Of a stretch of DNA of 64,000 nucleotides, positions 25,401 through 37,745 are shown one piece after another. The stretch is from Halicephalobus mephisto (Eukaryota; Nematoda; Chromadorea; Rhabditida; Panagrolaimidae). The translations under genes were made by a program, and so were the position numbers. The notes below the pieces were generated by a model, which did no database searches, was not told where the DNA came from, and saw only the letters and a list, made by a program, of their open reading frames with translations. The stretch spans positions 53,692 to 117,691 of the forward strand of contig SWDT01000300.1 of NCBI GenBank assembly GCA_009193035.1. The letters are read 5' to 3'. Position 1 is the stretch's first letter. Each line of letters begins with the position of its first letter.

Positions 25401-28400
25401 GGATCTTCCGTCGTTTATTCCATCGTCGAAGGAAACAAAACTGTGGTTACTGTAGATCCGAATTCTGGAATGATTCATTTGACGAATCAACTTGACAGAG
25501 AAAAAATTGATTTTTATGAGTTTACTGTAATCGCCAGAGATCAAGACAGACACTCTTCTGAAGCCGTTCTTCAACTGAAGATCCTCGATGTGAACGATAA
25601 TCCTCCGAAATTTTTGAACAAAAATCCAATCAAAATTAATTTAGAAACAGAAAAATTAAAATTGAATCAATTTATTTTTCAACTTTCTGCTCGAGACGAA
25701 GACCTGATTTCTTCGCTTCAGAACAAGAAAAAATTTATTTTCAACATCGTCGATGGAGACGAAACTTTGTTCCAAATCGATCCCTTCAACGGAGTCTTAC
25801 GGTCTTCGACGGGTTTGTCGAGTGATAACTTGTTAGAATTGTCCGAAATCAACGGTCTAAAAAGAAAATTAAACATTTCTGTTTCGGATGGATTATTTAT
25901 GGATTTTATTACGGTAGAAATTTTTATCAAGTTAAACAAAAAAATTCAAACAAGTCCATTACACTTCGATCAGACCAGTTTTGTCACGATTATTGAGGAA
26001 AATCGGTCAAATGGAAACACGTCCGCCGTTTTGAGTCTCGATGCCAAAGGCGGTGTTAGACCTGTGAAATACAGTATTCCTGGAAAAACAACTCTTCCTG
26101 TTACGGTAGAAAAAAATACAGGAAAAGTTTTTGTAAAAAAACAAATAAAATCGAATTTGGAAATTCCGATCATGGCCGAAGACCAAATTCGAAATAAAGC
26201 TTTTTCGAAATTGAAAATTATCATAAAAGACGAAAATGACAAAGAACCGGTTTTCGTGGCTCCTGGAGACGGATACAGATTCTGCACGACCACAGATGCT
26301 CAACTCGGAGAATCAATCGCAGTCGTCATGGCTTCGGATCAAGACAAAAATGACGAAATTGAATATTCTTTGATTTCTTCGAAAATTAACATTGACAAAT
26401 ATCTTCAAATCGATCCTCAAAACGGCTACATTACTGTAAAACAACCTTTTACGGACATTAAACATCTTCCGAAAATTCTCGAATTTTCTGTCAGAGCTTC
26501 GGATTCTGGAAATCCGCCTCATTCCAACGACATTACGGTAAAAATGAAAATTTTGGACGTCCCGAATGTCGTCCCGAGATTCTCGAGACTTCACTTCACT
26601 TTTGCCATTTCTGAAGACAGTCAAGTCGGAAAAATTGTCGGACAACTTCAACCAGAAGACGTTCCGGCAATCCATGTCCGGAGGGAATTGACCTTCAAAT
26701 TGACCTCGAAGGATTCTGAAAATCTTCCATTTTCTCTAGATCCAAAATCTGGAAAAATAATTCTGAAACAAAAATTAGACAGAGAAACTATTGAAAAATA
26801 CGACTTCGTGGTGGAATTGAAAGCTAATGATGGACTGTATTCTTTTGCCCTGGTTACGGTAGCCGTCATGGACGTCAATGACAACAGTCCTGTTTTTGCC
26901 ACTTTGTACGAAAAGTAAGTTTTAATTTTAAAATTTTTTAATTTAAATAATATTTTTTAATTTGTTATTTTTAAATTTTTAAATTTTTAAATTTGTTATT
27001 TTTAAATTTAAAAAATATTTTTAAATTTGTTATTTTTTAATTTTCGAAATTGGATAAATTTGTTTTTTCAGAATCTCCATTCCTGAAGACGCTTTTGTCG
27101 GAACCGTTTTGGCCACTTTTGTCGCTTCTGACGCTGACGATGGAGTCAATGGCCATGTCAGTTATTCCATCAAAAAAGAAGGCCTGGATTCTGCTGCTTT
27201 GTCTTATTTCCAAATCGACAAGGAGTACGGTTGGCTCACTTTGGCCAAAGAACTCGACAGAGAAGTCAGGTCTGTCTTCAGTCTCAGAATCCTCGCCACG
27301 GATGATTCTGGCAAGTCCTCATCTACAGTAATCACTATCGAAGTGGAAGATGTCAATGATTCTGAACCTGAATTCGACAAAGAAAAATACGAAGTCGTTT
27401 TAGAATTGCAGAAGACGAGACCCGGGGATACTGTAGTGGAGTTCAACGTGACTGATGAGGACTCCGTGGGGGAACTCAATCTCTTCATCACTTCTGGAGA
27501 CGATGAAGGACTATTCGAAATCCAGAAGACTTTACTGAAGATGAGGACTTTGCCTCCAGAAGGCCTGAAGGAGAAAACTTTGGAAATCACCGCTTCTGAC
27601 GGATTCCATTCAAAATCCGTTCTTGTCTTCGTTAAATTCGTTTCTTCTGAAAAAATTCCTACAGTATCCCATTGTCCAGAAATCTTCCAAGAATTGAAAA
27701 TCTCCGGAAACCTGAATCCCGGCCACAGTATCCTCAGGCTGCCTTCTGGAGACAAAAACGAATTTGTCATTAGTCACTTGCTGGATTCCGAGAAACTTCC
27801 CTTCGGGATCAAAGACAGATCGAGTCTGGTCGTCAAAGAAGGCTACAGTAAGAAACGGAACTACCTTCTGAAGATCAGAACCAAGAAGGAGTTCAAAAAT
27901 CCACCGAAATTGGAGCCTAGTTGTCTTCAGAAGATCAATCTGACGATCGAAAACGCAAACAGAATGAGTCCGAAATTCGAGAAAAAAAGGTATACTGTAG
28001 AAGTCAAAGAAAACGTTCCTGTGACTTCTGAAAAAAGGTTTTACTTAACTCAAGTAGAGGCCGTTGACGATGATTACGGTGTTTTTGGAGAAGTGAAATA
28101 CAGTATACTTAATTCCACCGGAGAAGGAATCTTCGAAATTCAGGAATCAACCGGAGCATTTTTGTTGAAAAAAGAACTCGACAGAGAAAAAAATGAAAAT
28201 TACGAAATTTTCGTAAAAGCCACAGATGGAGGAGGATTGTTCGATCTTGCCAAAATCGAGGTTACTGTAGAAGACGTGAATGACAATCCTCCGGTTTTTG
28301 AGAAGCCCGTCTACAGACTGAAGGTCCTCGAAGATGAAGCCATCGGATACGAACTCATCAAAGTCAAAGCTGTCGATAAGGATACTGTAGATGAAGTTAA

Positions 28401-31400
28401 ATACTACTTACAGAAGAACGAACACAGTTCCTTCGTGGAGTTGAATCAAGCTTCTGGAGTCATCAAACTCGAAAAACAACTTGATTATGAAAAAATTAAA
28501 AAATTGATTTTAATCGTGATTGCGAAAGACAACGGATCGCCGGCTCTCGGAGCGAATTGTACTGTAGAAATCGAAGTCTTGGATGTCAACGACAACGGTC
28601 CCAGATTCGAGAGGACTCTGTATGAAGGCACGGTGAAAGAAAACAGTCCTCCCGGAACGAAAGTGCTCCGCGTCAAAGCTGTCGATGAAGACAGCGAACA
28701 CTTTGGAAAAGTCTCCTACAGTATCTCCGGAGAAGATTCAAGTTACTTTGACATCGACGAAGAAGGAAATTTACTCACAGTGAAGGACATAGATTACGAA
28801 ACCAAAAATCTCCTCAGGATCAACGTGAAAGCGAAGGACGGAGGGGACCCCCCTCAGAGCGACGACACCCTGGTCTCCGTTACCGTAATCGACGAAAACG
28901 ACAATTCTCCGGAATTTGAGAATTGCCAAATGGAAGCCATAGTTCAAGAAGGGGCCTTCCCGGGACACGGATTGTTGAACATCGTTGTGAAAGACAGAGA
29001 TTCGGAATCATCCCCTCAGGGCATGAAATTGGAACTTCTCGGGGATGGGGCAGACAACTTCGGACTCGATCAGGAAAACCGATTAATCGTCATAAAGAAG
29101 TTGAATTTCGAGAAAAAATCAACTTACAATTTGGAAATCAAAGCTACAGATGAAGGTGGAAAATCTACCGTATGCCAGATAGACATCGAAGTCAAGAAAA
29201 CTTCTACTCATCCGCCGGAACTGAAACCACTGGTAATCACCCTGAACACGCTTCACGGGGAGTTCCTGGGGGGAATCGTTGGGAAAGTGGAGGCCGTGGA
29301 CAAGGATTCTGGAGACACTTTGAGGTTCAACTTGGTCGATTCAGATGACCGTCGACCAGTTTCGAAATTTCACATAAACAGAGAAACAGGAGAACTCATT
29401 GTTGATTCTGATCTTCTTCCTGGTCTTCACAGATTGAACGTCAGTGTCACGGACGGAAAATTCACAGAATACGGTAGAATCGACGTGGACGTGGCGAACA
29501 TCGACCAGGACGCCCTCGACCACGCCGTGAGCCTCAGATTGAAGAACATCTCCGGAAGAAGGTTCATAAAACACTTCATGAGGAGATTCCACGAGATTAT
29601 GGCTCATCTACTCGGAGTTCCAATCACGGACTTGAGATTTTTGTCGATTCAAGAAGTCGAAAAAAATCAACCTAATGTTCAATCAAAACCCAAGCAAAAA
29701 AGCGGAAAATTCTTCGGACAGTTCACCGGAACTAGTGGTCATCACAGAAGACACAGAAGAGCGGACGAAAACATGGATTTGGATATATTATTCACCGTGT
29801 CCAGAGGCGAGAATCACGGATACCACAGACCACCCTGGGTTCGTCAGAATATCGAAAAACAAATCTCAGAACTTTCCACAGAATCCGGACTTGAAGTAGT
29901 TTCTTTAACAAGCGAAGTCTGCAGAAGAGACGTATGTGTGAAAGGAGAATGCCGAGATCGCCTCTGGATGGACAACGCCGAGGAACAAGTCATCTACGAA
30001 GTCGACGGAAGTTCCTTCGTTTCTCCGAAGCATCTGAGGACTTTTGAATGCTTATGCAGACAAGGATTCGCCGGACGGAACTGCGGAGTCCCGATTAATG
30101 TCTGCAGCAAGGAACTCTGCACAAAACACGAAGTAAGTTCGGCTTAAAAAATTGAAAATAATTAAAACTTATTTCTGTCGATATTTTACATATGAAATTT
30201 ACCAGTAATACAATACTATAACTATATTTGATGATTTTCATATATGAAGAAATAATAGGGACAAAGTTATATCAGATTTAAAAATCCGAACAATATACAT
30301 TTTTTAAATTAACTTTGTTCTCAAAGATGATATATGAAAGTTATTAATATTGTTTGACAGAACCTATTTCGATAAGATTTATATGTGAAATACTTCTAAG
30401 GACTTTTTTGTAACAGATGATTGTTATTTTTTTAATATTTTCAACTTTTTTTGATTTTCTCTAATATAACCTTTTTAAATTTTCTTTTTCAGATGTGTAT
30501 TCCTTCTGATGATGAACCATCAGGATTCCGTTGTGTCTGTCCACCAGGATTCAAGGGAAGTCAGTGTTCCGAACCCACGTGCGACGATCCAAGTACTTGT
30601 TCGCAAAAAGAAGAATTATCCCTCATGGGAAACGGCTATGTTCAGTTGTTCGTCGCTAATTCTATGGAAACAAGATTAGAATTAAGTGTGCAATTTAGAA
30701 CAGTGTCTTCTAATGCTGTTTTGATGCATGGGGAAGGATTGAAGGACTTCCATTCCATCAGAATCAGCAACGGGTCGATTTCATACGTTTGGGATTGCGG
30801 AAGTGGATCTCAAGTGGCTTCTATCCCTAGTGTGAAAGTCGACGACGGAGCTTGGCATGAATTCAAAGTGGCAAGAAGAGGAAGACACGTCAGAATCGTC
30901 TTGGATAACGTCCACGAAGCAGATTCCACTTCGCCTTCTGGTTCTGACGTGGTGAATCTCTTCAGCCAAGCCACCTTGTTAACTTTCGGAGCAAGGGTTA
31001 TCGATCCTACCATGATGAAATCCGAGTCGAATTCGAAAATATCCACAGAAGACTGGTTCAAAAGTTTATCAACGTCTTCCACTCGACAGTTGGCTTCTGA
31101 TTTATATATGAAAGTCGAAGAAGGAATGATCGGCTGTCTTGGTCGGATCTCGTTTGATGGATTTGATTTATCTAAAACGGCTCAAGGAATGAGATTATTC
31201 AATTCGAAAATCGGATGTGACACAACCACCATGGGTCCTTGTCTTTCTTCTCCTTGTGCCAACGGCGGCCAATGCATCCCATCAGCTTCTGGTTCGTTCA
31301 CTTGCAACTGCCCCAAGAGGTACACCGGAGCGAATTGCGAAATCGACTTAAATGCTTGTGAATCTAAACCATGTCCGAATGGGATCGTATGTCATAATCT

Positions 31401-33785
31401 TTACAACGATTTTCACTGTTCTTGTCCTCCTGGATTCACTGGAAAAACTTGTCAGATGAGGGGCGATTGGGATCCCTGCATCACCAACCCCTGTGGTCCT
31501 TTCGGGAACTGCATCAGACAAGGCGCTACTTTCATCTGCAACTGCTCCGACGGATTCGGCGGGGCTTACTGTAACGAAAGAATCCCGAATATTCTGTCTG
31601 ATGGAGCCAGTTTGTTCAATTCCAGAGACATCTACATCGTTGGAGGACTTCTGGGATTGATATTCATTCTGTCGGTGATTCTGATTTTTTTCTGTAGAAA
31701 AAGCAACAAAACAAATCAGAATTCTCTGAAAAAAGGAACTCAATTCCACGACTACGATGATCCTCTTCTTGCTAATCCGCTGATCCCCAGACATGGAGCT
31801 CCACCAGTACCTCCACATGCGAACGAAAGACCCATCGTCATGAAACCTACCGTAGCCAACGCTCCTCCTTTGCCTCCGAGGGTTGGCAGAAACAGTTCTC
31901 AACCTATATACTGTAATCAGCAACAGACGAGTTTGAACTTGCCTACGGTAGAAGTCAGACCGATGCTGAATAGTAGTTCCGGGAGATTCAGAGGCGATTC
32001 TTGTTCTCCGAGCAGCTCCAACGGAAAGAAGAAAAATAACGGAAGAAGTTCGTCTTCGGAAGAATTCCACGACAGAGACAGCTACAGAAGGTACGCCGCT
32101 CCTCCAGGGGATTCCTCCGCCTTCAGCTCCAGAAGAGGAAGTTCCTCCGGAGCTAACAACGCTGATATAAGTTCTTCCATTCCTTTGCTGTCCAAGGGAA
32201 ATCGTCTGAATGATTCCATCCAATGTCTCGAAACTACAGAAGAAATTGAAATAATCTTAGATGACCCTTCTGAAGTCGAAGAACGAAACAGAATGCTGGA
32301 TGACCTCAGAAAAGACCAGGAAAAACTGGATTCTGCTACGTCTTCTTACAATCGTGAAGAACCCCAGGACTACGTCACGATGAAGCCGATCCACAAAATT
32401 AAGCCTTTTACCGTAAGCAACACCAAACTCGGACAAGAAATCCGGGACATCGACGAGGATTCCGAATCCAGAAGTAAAGGTTAGTTCAAGTCATTACTGT
32501 AAAAACCAAAAACAAATTTCATTAAAAAGTAGTTCACTTTACTGATTTTTGGAAATTTAAATTTTTAACGATTTTGAAATTTATATTTTTCATTAATTTT
32601 ATTAAATTCCAGAATCTTTTTTGAATTCTCTACAGTATCAAAAATTTCCAGAATCGCAGTCTTACGAAATTTTTGAAAATTTTTCCAATACTGTAGGAAA
32701 CTAAAATTTTTGATATTTTTTAAATTTTCTATTTAATTTAAAAAATTTCTAAATCCCAACTTGATTGAAAAATTAAAAGTTTCGAAAAACGCAGGAATTT
32801 TTGAATCAGTTCCAAAAGTGAAATCATTTATCCATTGATTTCCATTCATCAAGTGAACTGAAAAACGCGTTTTTCCGATGAAAAAAACGATGTTAATCAC
32901 TTCTTAACGAAAAAATAGATTTTTATGTAATCTTAGTTTTTTGAAAGTGCTGTAGCACTGGACTAGTGTGCAGAATATAAAAAATATTTATTATACATTA
33001 AATTTTTTTCATACAAACAGTACTAAAATAATACAATATGAAACTGTCGCCGAATCTCTCAGGGACTTTCGTGTTGGAAATTCGCTCTTTCATATTATTT
33101 CAACATTTACGAAATTATTTAATTATTCAATTTCTGTCTTTTAATAGATATCAAAAATCTTCAATCATCCAAAAAATATCAAAATACTGTAATTCAAAGG
33201 AGTTACTGAGTATTTCAAAGACTTTCGTGTTTGAAATTCGCTCTTTTACGATATTTCAATATTTACGAAATTATTTAATTATTCAATTTCTGTCTTTTAA
33301 TAGATATCGAAAATCTTCAATCATCCAAAAAATATCAAAATACTGTAATTCAAAGAAGTTACTGAGTATTTCAAAGACTTTCGTGTTTGAAATTCGCTCT
33401 TTCATATTATTTCAACATTTACGAAACTATCTAATTATTTAATTTCTGTCTTTTAATAGATATCGAAAATCTTCAATCATTCAAAAAATACAACTTAAAA
33501 TGGTTATTATATCTCTCAGGGACTTTCGTGTTGAGAACCGACTCTCTCACGATGTTTTAAACATTTGTAAAATTATATAAAATCCTTCAATTTTTGTTTT
33601 TTATCAGAAATTAATTTAATTATTGGTAAAATTCCGTTTTAGATACAGTACCTCCTCCACCTCCGGCCCACAGAACGATCCCGAAGTCTTGTTCTAATGG
33701 AGATAAAACAACTTCTACGAAAATCTACGACAATCCCAATGACGACACTCTCAGCAACATCACCTCCAACGGGCTAGATGACTAA
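16444..33785 (+). CDS. cdh-4: Fat-like giant protocadherin, ten exons, 4480 aa
   Basis: Giant adhesion receptor. Exons by splice sites and phase: 16444-17004, 17340-19322, 19928-20593, 20900-21473, 21831-23092, 23375-23956, 24291-26914, 27072-30132, 30493-32479, 33643-33785; the joins give 13443 nt with no stop. Order: basic N-terminus and signal sequence (VAWFFIYFLFFSVFV), about thirty cadherin repeats (many DxNDNxP and LDRE motifs), a basic RRHRR furin-type site (29744-29763), two EGF modules, one LamG (about residues 3812-4012), three EGF modules (about 4021-4131), a membrane segment (4151-4172) and a tail of about 308 residues with PPLPPR and PPPPPAHR motifs. There is no catenin-binding region, so it is not a classical cadherin. 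Layout and length fit nematode CDH-4, the Fat-like cadherin of axon fasciculation and epithelial development; the symbol rests on architecture only. CDH-3 is shorter. Confidence 0.93.
17010..17300. repeat. Intron 1 A/T repeat
   Basis: Imperfect copies of AAAAAAATTAATTTATCCG AAAAAATAAA and of AAATAGATTAATTTTAGAAATATA fill the first cadherin intron. Confidence 0.6.
19338..19745. repeat. ACGCGCGT minisatellite in cadherin intron 2
   Basis: The self-complementary octamer ACGCGCGT, or a one-base variant such as ACGCGTAT or ATGCGCGT, recurs about a dozen times every 30-35 bp. Spacers are AT-rich (TATTATAAAT, TTTTATTGTTGAAAAT). It is a CpG-dense island inside otherwise AT-rich intron DNA. Confidence 0.85.
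33064..33560. repeat. 156-bp tandem repeat in cadherin intron 9
   Basis: GACTTTCGTGTT starts units at 33064, 33220 and 33376, exactly 156 bp apart, with a degenerate fourth at 33521. Each unit has AATTCGCTCTTTCATATTAT, CTTTTAATAGATATC and AATACTGTAATTC. The long frame at 33038-33442 is produced by the repeat. Confidence 0.9.
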
Positions 33786-33937
33786 ATCACAGATTCGATC
33801 TCTTTAAAATTTGTATTATTCCAAAGCTGCCCTAATTTTGAAATTTCTTGGCGGAGAAATTTTTGGTGATTTTTAACTCAGGGCATTTTTAGCAATTTTA
33901 ACGACGGGTATCAATTTTTGGCTTTGAAATATTTTTG

Positions 33938-33943
33938 AATAAA
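33938..33943 (+). terminator. Poly(A) signal AATAAA of the cadherin gene
   Basis: The first AATAAA after the cadherin stop lies about 155 bp downstream, a normal 3' UTR length for a nematode gene. Confidence 0.6.
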
Positions 33944-34084
33944 TTTGTTGAAATTAAACATCAAATTCGGCATCTGGCAAACGTAGTAATATCCTTAGTA
34001 CTGATTAGTATCGATCTCTTTATTGCTTCAAACTTGGGTAATTAAACAAAAGGAAATTATAATTATAAAAATCGCGGTAAAGCA

Positions 34085-34255
34085 GATATAAAACATAAGA
34101 TATAAGAAATAATACATAAGGTATAAGATATAAGATATAATACATAATATATAATACATAAGACATAAGATATAAGAAATAATACATAAGGTATAAGGTA
34201 TAATACATAATACATAAGATATAAGAAATAATACATAAGATAAAATATGTTACTA
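34085..34255. repeat. ATACATAAGATATAAG microsatellite
   Basis: Interleaved repeats of ACATAAGATATAAGAAATAAT. They produce a spurious minus-strand Tyr/Leu-rich frame at 34020-34208. Confidence 0.8.
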
Positions 34256-34307
34256 TTACTTAAAACATTATATAATTACAGTAAATACAAAACGCGAATT
34301 AGACATA

Positions 34308-34399
34308 TTAATAGTTAAGTGTAGAGGTCCGTTTGTATCTCTTGCATTGCTGATTCATCTGCCGTTCTTCACTACTGCTATCTTCGATTTCGTCGACAT
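34308..34399 (-). CDS. Possible last exon of an unassembled minus-strand gene
   Basis: On the minus strand a TTTCTCTCCAG acceptor precedes 30 codons ending in TAA. They encode an acidic-then-basic tail (VDEIEDSSSEERQMNQQ, then KRYKRTSTLNY). Composition and acceptor quality suggest a real terminal exon of a convergent gene, but I found no convincing upstream exon between here and 36 kb. The frame at 35470-35718 on the same strand is AT-rich and doubtful. It could be a remnant. Confidence 0.3.
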
Positions 34400-36021
34400 C
34401 TGGAGAGAAAATTAAATTTACTGTAATAATGACAGATGTTAAGTAATTATTATTGAATGGAAAATTTTAATTTTTTGAGAAATATTCTACAATCAGGATT
34501 CCGAAATACCTTCGAAGATTCTGGATTCGCATTTTTTAATTCGATATTGTTGGACGAAATCAATTAATATTTTTGTTAAAAATTATCGTTAAAATATACA
34601 AAAAAAGTGATTACTGTAATGATGGTTGAAGTCAAGTATCTTCGGAAAAAATAATTTTAAATTCCTGTAACTTATTAAACACTTAATTAATCCTGATGAT
34701 TCTATATTATTAAATTCAGATGACTATCATGTTAAAAATCAAAAAATACTAAAAATACTAAAATTAAACTAAAAAGTCGAAAAATGACAATGAATAATTT
34801 TTTAGTATTAGGTAAAATTTGGAACAGAATGCCAACATTCGAGTCAATTTCTAACGTTAGAATAACAATTTTTTAAAATAATTAAAATAAATTTTGGAAT
34901 AAGATGCGAAACTTGAAAACCGACTTAGCGACGTTAGAGGGAACACTTTTCTCTTTACAGAAATGGATTTCGAAAAATGCCACAATTTGAAGTTACATCT
35001 ACAATATTAAAGAAGGAATTTTCTTTTTTAAAAATGATTTAAACTAATCTTAAATAGAATATCAAGATTTGAAAGTTGATTTCATAATATGGAAGGGAAC
35101 ACTTTTCTTTCGTCGAAAAGAGTTCAACAAGTAATGGAACAAAATTCTAAAATCTAAAGATAGTTTTGTAATATCAGAAGAAACAGTTTTAATTTTTATA
35201 AATCAACTTTTGAACGAAATTCTAAAAATTAAAATAATTTCGTAACTCAGGGGAACACTTTTCTTTCGTCGAAAAAAGTGCAACAATTAATGGAACAAAA
35301 TTCTAAAATCTAAAGATAGTTTTGTAATATCAGAAAAAGCAGTTTTAATTTTTATAAATCAACTTTTGAACGAAATTCTAAAAATTAAAATAATTTCGTA
35401 ACTCAGGGAACACTTTTCTTTCGTCGAAAATAAGTAGAACGAACTCTGGAAAAAAAAATTAAAATTTTTTTAACAACAAAAAATTTTATAATGTTGAATT
35501 TTCCAATGAAAATTGTTTGTAATTTTATTATTGTTTATACAAAATATTAATTTTATAACAATTACGAAATTCAAGTAGTATTTGTTAAGTAACAAAGACA
35601 CAAAATTTGCACTTTTTTGAATTAATTGTTGAAGATTTATTGATTTTGCTTCAGGCATTTTGATCTTTTTTATTCGTACCTGTGTCGATAAAAAGTTGTC
35701 CAAAAGTCTAGACTGCACTTTTAATCATGGATTTTTTCACTGAAATAACTCCGAAAATTATTAATCGTTTTTGGCTTCAAATTACTCGTCTGAAATCTTG
35801 ATTGATCATTTTTCTCGATTTCCAGTCTGGAAAAACGTGATTAGCCAAATCCGGGTTGCATGTTGAACTGACCTATCAAAATCGAGCCCTAAGGGTATGG
35901 TCGGGCTTGAAACATTCAAGGTGGATTAAACTGGTTCATAAAAATTCAAGATGTCCCTCCTTTTTTTTCTGAATATTTAAGCGATTTGATTTTTTCTGAA
36001 ATCAAGCAGAATCTGCCAAAT
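34400..36021. other. Intergenic DNA
   Basis: No gene could be supported apart from the possible exon just to the left. It holds AT-rich sequence with TACAGTA/TACTGTA motifs, the 155-bp tandem repeat at 35095-35425, and the promoter of the secreted-protein gene at 36022. Confidence 0.5.
35095..35425. repeat. 155-bp tandem repeat, two copies plus start of a third
   Basis: GGGAACACTTTTCTTTCGTC occurs at 35095, 35251 and 35406. The two full units are about 95% identical by eye. Confidence 0.9.
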
Positions 36022-36541
36022 ATGAAGACCCAACTTGTCCTCATCGTCGCTCTCTTCGGAATCTCCCAAGCCTTCTTGTTCGGAGGATCTGGAGGTGAGT
36101 TATTCCTTACAGTATACCTTGATTGACATTTCAATTCCTAAGCAATGGTTTTATCTTAGATAGGATTACTGTAGATGTAATGATAAATCGCTATTTTTAG
36201 GATGTGGATGTGGTGCTCCTCCACCCCCTAGCTGTGGATGTGCTGCTCCTGCCCCAGCCCCATCTTGCGGAGGTGGATGTGCTCCTCCTCCCCCACCCCC
36301 AGCTCCTTGCGGAGGAGCTCCTTCTGGAGGATGCGGAGGCGGATATGCTGCCCCTGCTCCTAGCTACGCTGCTCCTGCTCCCAGCTACGCTCCTGCTCCT
36401 GTTGCTGGACCCAGCTACGCCGCTGCTCCTCCTCCTCCTCCCCCACCACCAGCTCCCGTCTCCTACCAATCTGCTCCTGCCCCCATTGCCGCCCCCATCG
36501 CCGCCCCCGCCGGAGGATACGCCACCGCCGGCAAGAAATAA
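36022..36541 (+). CDS. Secreted Ala/Pro/Gly/Cys-rich structural protein A (137 aa)
   Basis: Two exons, 36022-36094 and 36201-36541, are joined at a Gly codon (GTGAGT donor, ATTTTTAG acceptor). Exon 1 encodes a signal peptide (MKTQLVLIVALFGISQAFLFGG). Exon 2 encodes CGCGAPPPPSCGC-type motifs, then APSYAAPAPSYAP and poly-Pro blocks, and ends GGYATAGKK. Tyr-containing Ala/Pro repeats and paired cysteines suggest an extracellular matrix or cuticle protein cross-linked through Tyr, Cys or Lys; this is inferred from composition. No ground-like, chitin-binding or cuticlin domain is visible. It is the most divergent of four paralogues (also at 41756, 44934 and 49326). AATAAA lies at 36635. Long frames on other strands here are shadows of the repeats. 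Confidence 0.85.
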
Positions 36542-36837
36542 ATGCTTCAGGGGAAATGCACCAATAGCGGCTTATCACTCTAAAGCACAGTATATCTGTA
36601 CCATACATGTTCTCACTGTTGCCTTGTTCTGCTCAATAAATTCCTACAAATCTTAAAAGGTCAAATCACAATTAATTCCATAAAAACTTGTTCCAGATAA
36701 CCTGAATGAAAAAACTGCCGGAGGCAAAGCAAGAGTTGACCGGTTTTTCGAAAAAAGCACGTTATCGTAGAAAATCAAACAAAATGGTCAGTTATCTGAT
36801 TGAAATAACCTGCGGGAGAAATTGTTTGAAAATTAGC

Positions 36838-36965
36838 ACGACGAAAAGATTTCAGAATCGAATTCGAAGTCATCTGGATGGTTTCCAAAATTCGTCACCA
36901 GAGAAAAGATTTCAGAATCGAAATCGAAGTCATCTGGACGGTTTCCAAAATTTGTCACCAGAGAA
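36838..36965. repeat. 63-bp tandem duplication
   Basis: GAAAAGATTTCAGAATCGAA...GTCACCAGA occurs twice in tandem, with only a few substitutions. Confidence 0.85.
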
Positions 36966-37504
36966 GTATTCTAAAATTTCTCAAAAAAATAAAAAAATTT
37001 CAAAATTCACATATCATTTTTGTTTAAAAAATAAAAAATCAAAGTTGTTACAAAATTGTTCTGGTATGAATTTCTAAAATTTTTAAAAACTTAAGTTTTA
37101 TAAAATTTTGAAAAATTTCGGAATTTTTTGAATTTTAACTATAAAAATGCAAAACTGGCTTTTGAAATCGATCCGATATGAATTTCTAGAATTTTCAATT
37201 TTTCAAAAAATTTAAGTTTTATAAAATTTTGAAGTTTTCAAAAATCATAAAATTTCAGAATTTTAATTATAAAAATCAAAAATGAACTTCGTAAATTGCC
37301 ACAATTAAAATTTTCAAGGAACTGTAAAAACCGAGATTTCAAATCTTTGTTTCGAAATTTATGAGATTCTAGAAATCTCCAAAAACTGCCGTAAAATTCT
37401 CAAAATCTCGAAACTTTTATTTAATTTGGGAAATTCTCATGAAATCCGAGCTATAAAAAATTAGAACGACCGTTGTTACGAAATTAGTTCGACGTGAATT
37501 TCAA

Positions 37505-37745
37505 GAAATATCTGAAACTATAAATTTCAAATCTTTCTGAAAATATAAATTTCAAATTTTTCTGAAAATATAAATTTCAAGAAATATCTGAAAATATAAA
37601 TTTCAAATCTTTCTGAAAATATAAATTTCAAGAAATATCTGAAACTATAAATTTCAAATCTTTCTGAAAATATAAATTTTAAAAAATATCTGAAACTATA
37701 AATTTCAAATCTTTCTGAAAATATAAATTTCAAATCTGTCTGTCG
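37505..37745. repeat. Minisatellite TCTGAAAATATAAATTTCAA
   Basis: About nine copies of a 23-29 bp unit alternate between AAATCTTTC and GAAATATC linkers. The minus-strand frame across it (repeating FEIYSFRYFLKF) is an artefact. Confidence 0.85.

Noticed and set aside
33038..33442. 134-codon frame in cadherin intron 9
   Set aside because: Product of the 156-bp (52-codon) tandem repeat; no coding signature.
36197..36608. Long minus-strand Arg/Ser/Gly-rich and alternative plus-strand Leu-rich frames over gene A (and similar ones over genes B, C and D)
   Set aside because: They are shadows of the GC-rich Ala/Pro repeats; the spliced frame with a signal peptide explains each locus.
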